From: Spinacia oleracea
Taxonomy: Eukaryota > Streptophyta > Magnoliopsida > Caryophyllales > Amaranthaceae
Direction of reading: 5' to 3'
DNA length: 64,000 bases
NCBI RefSeq assembly: GCF_020520425.1
Contig: NC_079488.1
Span: 4,255,747 to 4,319,746, forward strand
Shown: positions 57,123 to 64,000 of the stretch, piece after piece
How positions within the stretch are numbered: the first letter of the stretch is position 1
Layout of the letters: each line of letters begins with the position of its first letter
Notes under the pieces: model-generated
The model's database searches: none
Told to the model about the DNA's origin: nothing
What the model saw: only the letters and a program-made list of their open reading frames with translations
Position numbers and translations under genes: made by a program

Positions 57123-57856
57123 TGTTGGAGTTTGTTCCTCCAAAAAGGAATGCTTCAAAAGAATGAAAAACCAATTGTCCCACATTGATAAAAAACCCAC
57201 ATACTACCTTCTTTATATATTGCACTACCCTTTAATCATTTGTTTAAGAGTGCTTGAGTGTGGCATGGGTGGTCACAACACACACGCGCGCGCGCGCCGG
57301 GCCGGGCTCGGGCGAGGGCCTTGGGCCTTGGTACTTGGTACTTGGCGAATGCGGTTCGCGGGCGTGGGGTGGGTTTTGTGGACCGGGTTATTCTTTTTTA
57401 TCAAGGGCGGTTTGATTAAGTAAGTCAGGAAACTTAATCAACCCACTAACTCTGGAAACTGCTCCATTAACCCCACTAGCCGTTTTATGACTGTTGCAGT
57501 TCCCCATTACTCCGGTAACTGCTGCACTAGCCGTTTATGACTGTTACAGTTTCCCAAAAACCTCTCTATAAATTCATCATCTTTTTTCCACAGAAAACAC
57601 ACAGAAAATTTGTTCTTCTCCGAAATAAAAACACAAAACCTCCATTGTTCTGGGCATTGCTTAAGGGTGTTCTCAATCTAGTTCTTCGTCGTACACCGAA
57701 GGATTGGAGTCGTGTATCCCTGGGGGTCGGTTGCTACGAGTCCGCGTGTACTTAGCGGGGCAAATTCGACTTTAGGGCAGTGATTGGTGTCACGCCACGA
57801 CATTGTTACAGATAAGCTTGTTCTAATTATTGTTCTTATTAGTCATAGTTCCTACA
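57123..57856 (+). repeat. Copia-2 3' LTR
   Basis: 734 bp, TGTTGGAG to TTCCTACA. Contains a TATA-like CTCTATAAATTC (about 57562), absent from the deleted 5' LTR. Followed by target repeat AGACT. Confidence 0.9.
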
Positions 57857-58920
57857 AGACTTTCTTGTACCCAATAGCTAGAACAAGCTCTAAAACTATG
57901 GTTTGATAGCCTGAGATTGGACGGTTCTGTTGACGAAAAGGAAAAGAATACTTTGTGTAAGGTATATTCCTTAAAGTAAATCAATCTCACACCCCTTCCC
58001 CAATTCAACATAGTCCCAGATAAAACCCATTCATTGATTTCGTATACCGACAAAAAATAAAATCTAGCATATTGTGCTAATTATCATTAGGCTTCTCAAT
58101 CTACAACTCACGAACATCTTAGTAGGGAAGATAGAAATTCAACGAAAGTAACGAAATCAATCAAACTAATTCCGATGAAAGTAACAAAAAAAAATTGAAG
58201 ATGAGGATCAAAATTACAAACTAAATCAAACCTCTTTTTGGTAAGAAAGATTGAGAAATTTTCATATCTCCAATTTCATTCTAGTAGTATTTTCGCAAGC
58301 TATGCAAACACAAATTCGGCGCCTTCGGCAGCTATCATTGATTGACGACGGTGAGGAGATTACAATAGTCAGATATAAAGAGAACTACTGAACTAGAGAA
58401 GAAGAAATAAAGGTGTGAATGAAAAGAAATGAAGGTGGGGCTAGGGTTTTGTTTAGGAATAAAGGGCAATAATAAGATACTTTTTTTTTCTTTTCATAAT
58501 TAGGTTTCAATTGAGCGACGGCTGTGCCTGTGACGCTACTAGTTCAGTTTTTTTATTATAATTATTTAAACATATTTAAGTCCGGAATACAAAACAGTTA
58601 TCATAGACAAAGCTTTCTATTTTATTAAGTATTTTAAATTTAATTTTTATTATTATTGTTATTGTAAAGAATACAAGACGGTTATGCTAGTAACCGTACT
58701 CTATTCTTTTCTTCACACAACTGTTATATTAGAAATGCGTACTCTATACTTCTATGAAACGCTTAGTAAACTTAAGCGTTCTCTATCCAGCGTTTCTTAT
58801 TCTAACTTTTGTAGTAGTGACCATTTATACGCTATCATGTAACCAATATCGGATTGTATGGATTATTTTTACCCCCCTACCATACGACCTTGAAATCGTA
58901 GGACGCCTTTTGAGGGAGAA

Positions 58921-59151
58921 CTAGTTTTTGGGCCCGGGCGATGCCCCGGGTTACTACATTAATAACATTCACTTTTAGTTATATGTGTTTTTTTTTCAAT
59001 AATAACATGAAACGTGTAATAGCTTAGTGGTAAACTATATTTGATTTTATTTTTAATGTATACGAAGATTACGTGGAGCGAATTACCCATAAGCAGAGCG
59101 CCACGTGTCACGTATACTTTCTCATAGACGCCTTTTAATATGTAGTATAGA
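58921..59151 (-). mobile_element. Non-autonomous Helitron, sibling of 33124-33498
   Basis: On the minus strand: 5' TCTATACTACATATTAAAAG, CACGTGGCG near the start, and 3' hairpin CCGGGGCATCGCCCGG then CTAG. Inserted between A and T without target duplication. 231 bp, no ORF. Confidence 0.85.
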
Positions 59152-60148
59152 TTTGACTAAGGGAATTCAGGACAAGTATCAATTAATTAAGGTTGAGCTA
59201 AACTATTTATCTTATGTATAATAATTAGCCTTAACCAACAACGATCAACTACAGCAGGTGAAAACCTACATATGTGCATAGAACGTGTGAGATTTAACTC
59301 TCTCTTTCCCCCTTCTTTTCCTGTTTGGAAAGATGGAGCTTTTGAAGGATTTGATATGACTAATATTCATATTGCATTTCAAATTCCAAGTGCAAACTAA
59401 CTGCAGACTTATATTTCCAAATACATGGATTTGGGCCAAATTCAAAAGCAATTCTTTTTTAATTCCTAAATATATTATTTGGGTCAGTTCCATAATTTGA
59501 AATGACTACTCCCAAACAGGCTATAAAGTTTTGATCGGTATCCGATTATGCCTGGTCTTAATAATATGAAGCCAAGTGGTTCAGATTCTTGATCCTAAAG
59601 TTTTGATCGGTATCCGATTATGCCTGATCTTAATTTATTCTCTTGTCGAACTACCAAGGCTAACCCAATCAAAATAGAGGCCCTGTAACAACTGACAAGT
59701 TTGCCAATTTTGTAGGGCCCTATAATTTTTGATTGTTTTTCTGCTTGTTAAAATTTTAAAGGCAAATTTTTTTTCCATAAAAATTGATAATGATTATGAA
59801 TAAAAACAATGTAAGATGTGAAGAAAAAATGAGAAAAGTTTTCGGACACTTGCGATGTTGCGTGGAAAGTTGAACAAAGAGAAGTATATGGAATTATGGA
59901 CACAACTACACGTGATGTTGCAATGCTACTCCTATAAACAAATAATCGTGTTATTGAGAACAATTTACCAAACTGTTGCCCATTTTAAACTTATTTCTCA
60001 TTTTGCGTCGGAGGAGCATGAAGATGGAGGAGTGCAGTTTTCGTTATTGTTTTGGGTAGTGTATTTCTTTTCTGGTTTATGTGGCTTTGTACTTTTCTTT
60101 GTGTGTGCTTTTCCTTCTCTTGCAATGCTACTCCTATAAACAAATAAC
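59152..60148. other. Intergenic, no confident gene
   Basis: Contains a direct repeat AAAGTTTTGATCGGTATCCG...ATTATGCCTG (about 59525 and 59597). A 94-codon ORF at 59855-60139 is AT-rich with a hydrophobic tail and has no recognisable family. Its stretch TGCAATGCTACTCCTATAAA occurs twice (about 59920 and 60121), marking a local duplication. Confidence 0.4.
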
Positions 60149-60664
60149 GGACAATGATATAGTGACCTTAAGGGTTGGTAACCCTTTCAATATTGAAATT
60201 TAATTGGTTACAAATGCATTGAAACTTTACATACAACATTTTCTCTCTCCAATTAATTATGCTTATATATTATTTTATGTTATACTCCCTTCGTCCCGGA
60301 ATACTTGACCTGTTTTCCTTATCGGGCCGTCCCTTAATACTTGACCTGTTTCTAAAAATGGAAATATTCTAACAATATTATATTATTTCTCACTTCACCC
60401 CTATTAACCCACCTACCCCCTACTCCATACAAAAAATAATTAAAAATTCAACCCCTACTCTCCCCCAACGTACCCCACCTCTTAACCCACCTCCCACTAA
60501 CTACATTAAAATAATACCCCACTATCAACTACTACCTATTAAATTAAATAAGTCAATTCAAGTCCATTAAACTCTGTGTCGGTCAAACCGGGTCGAGTAT
60601 TCCGGGACGGAGGGAGTATGTATCTAAGGGATTGCCAACCCTTCGGGTCAACCAAACATTTTCC
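60149..60664. mobile_element. Mutator-like MITE with nested Stowaway
   Basis: Inverted ends of about 35 bp (GGACAATG... TGACCTTAAGGGTTGG and the complement of CCAACCCTTCGGGTCA...TTTTCC), flanked by the 9-bp repeat ACAAATAAC (60140-60148, 60665-60673). Confidence 0.85.
60285..60616. mobile_element. Stowaway-type MITE nested in the MULE MITE
   Basis: Ends CTCCCTTCGTCCCGGAATAC and GTATTCCGGGACGGAGGGAG are inverted; TA flanks both sides (60283-60284, 60617-60618). A second start-like motif GGGCCGTCCCTTAATACTTG lies inside. No coding sequence. Confidence 0.9.
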
Positions 60665-60694
60665 ACAAATAACCGTGTTATTGAGAAAAACTAC

Positions 60695-62135
60695 TGAAGG
60701 AAATAATGCCCTTGGTCCAAGTATGCATATAATATTAAGTCTAATAAATGCGGTTCAGTATTAATTAACAAGTTAATAATTCAGTGAGATCAAGTGAGCC
60801 GAATGCCTAGCTAGAGCCCGCTTCAGTTCAAGTGGAATTAATGATATTAATAAACAGCTTACTCTTGACTGAACCCGTAGGGTCACACAAATAGTACGTA
60901 AACGGATCAAGTATTTAATGGAATTAAATACTCCATCTATGGATATTCGGAATCGACGGATCTTGGTTTCAGTGGGAGCTGAGATCGTCAAAGGCAAGAA
61001 ATGAATACTCCGGAAACGATGATATTGCCGGAAACGGAAATATGGATCATATCGGAAATATAAATATTATCCAAGTCGTAGATGTTGCCGGAAATGGAAA
61101 CATGGTACGTATCGGAAAATATTATCGGAAATGGAAATATTGCCGAAATCGAAAATAGTGCCGGAAACGGAAATATTGTCAGAATCGGAAATATTATCGG
61201 AATCGAAAATATTTTTTCGGAAATCGGAAATATTACCGGAAAATGGAAAATATTTTCTGGAAACGGAAATATTAAATATTTGTTCGAAACGGAAATGAAT
61301 TCCGGAATCGAAAATATTAAATATTGTTCGTATCGGAAATGAATTCCGGAATCGGGAATTTAATCGGAAGCGTATCGCACAAATTAGCATCGGTCGAGGC
61401 TCGCTAGACGAAGGCCCAGCACGAAGCCAGGCCATCGCCCAGCAAGCCACACGCATCACCAACACACGCCAAGCCTCGACCAGGCCCAGCGCAAGGCCAG
61501 GCCCAGCCAAGGCCTTGGACGCGCGCGCGGACACAGGCAGCAAGCATGGGCCGAGGCGCTGTGCGCTCAGCGTGGGCCGCAAGGCCTGCACGAGTGTGCG
61601 GTGCTCGTGCGATGCTCGTGTGCGTGCTATACGAATCCTAAAGCTATCAGGATTCGATATATGATTAAATTCCTAATCCTAAAAGATAAATTAATTAAAT
61701 AAGAGTTATACTAGGATTCTAATTTAATTAATTCGTATCCTAGTAGGATTCCAATTCTCTTTCCATACCCCTATAAATATGTGGCCTGGGTTCACAATTT
61801 ATATCGAGATTTGAAGTATTCAAAAGGTAAGATTTTCAAGCAAAAATCAGCCAAACACTTGTAACCCAAATAGCCGAAAATCCTAATAACCTTAAGGGCG
61901 ATTCTAGTTGGTCAAGCTTAAGGCGGATCCGGACGTGCTGTGGACTATCTACGGAGGGACGACACTTGGAGTCCTAAAGAATTGTTCTTGTTCGGTTCGG
62001 GCGCAGCTAGGGAGGGCACGCTACAAAGTGTATGCATCTGAATTATGCTAAATGATTATGTGTAAATAATATGTTTCCTGGATTTATGGTTTTTCCACAT
62101 GATTTATGTTTATTCATATGTATCATAACCTAACA
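60695..62135 (+). repeat. Copia-1-family LTR (Copia-3), 5' LTR of a truncated element
   Basis: 1,441 bp from TGAAGGAAATAATGCC to ATAACCTAACA, with TATA box CTATAAATAT at 61771-61780 and the ACGGAAATATT array. Clearly diverged from 51097-52508. Followed by a primer-binding site and part of a leader, then the element is broken off. Confidence 0.9.
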
Positions 62136-62136
62136 G

Positions 62137-62150
62137 TGGTATCACGAACC
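62137..62150 (+). promoter_or_regulatory. Primer-binding site of Copia-3
   Basis: TGGTATCACGAACC one base after the LTR; its first seven bases match the usual initiator tRNA-Met site TGGTATC, then it diverges. It shows what the intact Copia-1 family has behind its 5' LTR and what Copia-1 has lost. Confidence 0.65.
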
Positions 62151-62475
62151 TCTTATTATTTTCATAATCTAAATTGCATGAACATGGTTAAATTTTACAA
62201 ATTTGCAAAGAATTAAAGGGGTGATTAATTTTCGTAATTAATTGTAAATTGCGTTTATTTAATTATATGTACGCAGTTTTTCGGCAGTTTCTTCGTTACT
62301 CATCCAAATCGAGTGATTTTTGTGTCAATTCCGCATGTAAAAGGCATTCTAAAGTTTTGACAAAAATAATCTTTTTCGACCGAACCCAGAATTCCCAAAT
62401 TCGAAGTCTAACTATGACTTTTCGGAGGTTTTAGTTTTTCGAACGCAAAAGTTTGTAAATTTAAGATGTTAAATT
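62151..62475 (+). other. Leader of Copia-3, truncated
   Basis: GGTTTTAGTTTTTCGAACGC and GTTTGTAAATTTAAGAT resemble the Copia-1 leader near 45080-45135. The element stops near 62475; no gag follows. Confidence 0.6.
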
Positions 62476-64000
62476 AATTAGGAAAATTTCGTATTTACTA
62501 CCTTTTAAATACCCGACTTTTGTAATTACTACCTTATGAAATTTTTATTTTATTTTACTACCTTAAACTTCCTATAATTTTTTGTTTACTACCTCTTAAC
62601 AGTTTCCATCCAAAATTCCGTCACGTGGGACCCACTAACGTCTTTAATTCTAATTTCCCTCTTTGTTTTGAACTTCCTTTCACGATTTCTCTCTCTTCTC
62701 CTTCAATGTTCAATGTATCTTCAACCTCTCAATTTTCTCTCTTCTTCACTTCCTCTCAACCACCTGTTGGTACTTCATCATTAATATTTTCGTTCAAATC
62801 AACTCATCAAATTTCCCCCAAATTTTTTGCTTTGAATTTTTTTTTCTCGAATTGAGTCAAAATTTGACGAAATAGGATTTTAATTCACCCTAATATCTCA
62901 TAATTTCGCTCACAAATCTTCTTTCCAACCTTGAATCTTTCCAATTTTGATTCTTGAGTTTTCCCCCAATTTCAAGGGTTCATACCTTTTATTCGCAAAA
63001 TTGAGCGATTTGCCCCAATTCAATTTTGCTAGGTTTTTCGATTATTTTGGTAATTCTTTTGCAATTTCAGTGTTCCTCAAATATGGATTTCTTGAATTTT
63101 TTTGGGCAATTTCATATTTGCAAGAATCTGAAATTTGGTGATAGATTCTCGAAGGTTTTGGGCAATCTGAAAATTGGTGATAAATTTTTTTGGGCAATTT
63201 CACATTTCTTGAAGGTTTTGGCGGAAAAGCCAAGGTTTAATTCCCAATTTCATCTGTTCAATTGAATTTTTTGCTGTTGGTGGTCTTGTGTAAGAATTGA
63301 AGTGAGTTTTGGTTGAGATCGTTTCGATTTTTTGATGGATTCGCGAAATTTGATCTCATCTTCTTCGACGAATGTCTACGAGCAGTGGTATAGCTCCTTC
63401 TGCAATACATTTGTGCCCTGGTCTGCTGGTCTGTACAATGGTCATGTGATGATCTTTCCTCTGGGCCTCTTATTTGGTGCTGAACTATTTCTCCGCAATA
63501 TCTGGCTTTGTCCAATTGCTCTGCTTGTGTAGCTTTGTCGCCCTCAATTACAAAACACACATTGAATCAGCTGGTTGAACAGATTTCTCGCCCATTTGTT
63601 GTTCATGAGAACAGTACTACAAGCAACTGCAAGCAAGTATTGAAGTTCAACCTTGCCAGACCTCTCTGTTGCTGCTCCTTTTCTTGCTTAATGGAAAACC
63701 AACAATCCAGCATCATCAACTGAGGCGACAGTCTGCTATTATTAATTGGCCTTAGCACCTGTTACTAGGTGTTAGACTCCAATTATTCCAGCTTCAAGTC
63801 GTCCCAGCTGCATACACAAGACTGGGGTGTGATGTGTTTTTTTGGTTTATCTCTCACGTTTGCAGACTGTAGTGAACTGTGGACGCTCGACGACGCTGTG
63901 AAATGGGCCTTCCTACTCTTGCGGCGGGATATCAATAACATAATCATGTTTTTGATAACATGATTATGTTATCAATTCGAAAAATTGTAAGCTAAATTTG
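62476..64000. other. Right end, no assigned gene
   Basis: Starts with four spaced copies of TTTACTACCTT (62490-62600), a motif also found upstream of MLP2 (about 32557, 33566). A G-box CACGTG lies at about 62622, followed by a CT-rich stretch that could be a promoter/5' UTR. A 66-codon ORF (63332-63532, beginning MDSRNLISSSS) and overlapping ORFs have no recognisable domain. If a gene starts here, it continues past the window. Near 63935-63975 a palindrome around AACATAATCATGTT occurs. Confidence 0.35.

Larger units (their letters stand above)
36160..57856 (+). mobile_element. Ty1/copia retrotransposon Copia-2, interrupted in its 5' LTR
   Basis: LTR ends TGTTGGAG and CCTACA, with the 5-bp target repeat AGACT on both sides (36155-36159, 57857-57861). 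The 5' LTR is 36160-36358 plus 52509-52586; the 3' LTR is 57123-57856. Copia-1 is inserted between the two 5' LTR pieces (TSD CCTTG). The internal region is 52587-57122 with one long gag-pol ORF and a polypurine stretch GCCGGGGGAA just before the 3' LTR. Confidence 0.92.
35468..58819. mobile_element. CACTA element swollen to 23 kb by nested Copia elements
   Basis: Ends CACTACTACAAAA (35468) and TTTTGTAGTAGTG (to 58819), flanked by the 3-bp repeat ACC (35465-35467, 58820-58822). The left subterminal sequence GAAATACACTTTATAGGACGCC is the reverse complement of the right end of the CACTA at 21948-25840; the right subterminal sequence matches that element's left end. So it is the same family in opposite orientation. 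Its own sequence is only about 35468-36159 and 57862-58819; no transposase or recognisable captured exon was found there. The rest is Copia-2 and its contents. Confidence 0.88.

Noticed and set aside
63332..63532. 66-codon ORF near the right edge
   Set aside because: Short, without domain or confirmed splice structure; it could be part of a gene beyond the window but cannot be supported.

Overview
This is plant nuclear DNA: AT-rich intergenic sequence, GT-AG introns, a plant-type tRNA-Asp sequence, Bet v 1/major-latex-protein (MLP) genes, and dense LTR retrotransposons, CACTA, hAT, Mutator-like, Stowaway, SINE and Helitron insertions. The species cannot be fixed from the sequence alone; a eudicot with a repeat-rich genome (for example an Amaranthaceae species) would fit. 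Only two host genes look intact: two-exon MLP genes at 17116-19954 and 33931-35080, both on the + strand. Decayed MLP pieces lie between them, so this is a small tandem MLP cluster invaded by transposons.

Layout. 1-4797: the 5' part of a minus-strand Ty3/gypsy (Athila-like) element that runs off the left edge. Its 5' LTR region is abnormal: a full LTR is followed by a nearly complete DNA copy of tRNA-Asp (including CCA), then a second partial LTR, then the normal primer-binding site and gag. 5923-9235: a CACTA element (TSD GAG) carrying glutamate dehydrogenase exons. 9790-16030: a TRIM-like element with nested hAT and SINE copies, Mutator-type and Stowaway MITEs, and further SINEs. 16980-20150: MLP gene 1. 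20663-27078: a 6.4-kb terminal-inverted-repeat structure with TTGAACAT arrays, interrupted by a second CACTA (21948-25840, TSD TTA) carrying a tonoplast-type sugar-transporter fragment. 27369-33560: foldback/MULE elements, a minisatellite-bearing element, Stowaway-like MITEs and a mini-Helitron. 33844-35100: MLP gene 2.

35468-58819 is a third CACTA (TSD ACC) holding a nest of retrotransposons: Copia-2 (36160-57856, TSD AGACT) has in its 5' LTR Copia-1 (36359-52508, TSD CCTTG), whose own 5' LTR is broken by a related element in inverted orientation. Copia-1 has a complete gag-pol ORF of about 1,330 aa. Copia-2 has a long ORF with a C-terminal frameshift and no visible primer-binding site. 58921-64000 holds a second mini-Helitron, a MULE MITE with a nested Stowaway, a third Copia-1-family LTR with primer-binding site, and an unassigned right end.

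The most unusual observation is the tRNA-Asp copy at 3181-3252. It is joined in register to the LTR/PBS boundary, carries CCA, and differs from the plant tRNA-Asp sequence I recall only at position 58, the usual m1A site (A replaced by T). This is what would be expected if reverse transcriptase copied through the primer tRNA instead of stopping at m1A58.
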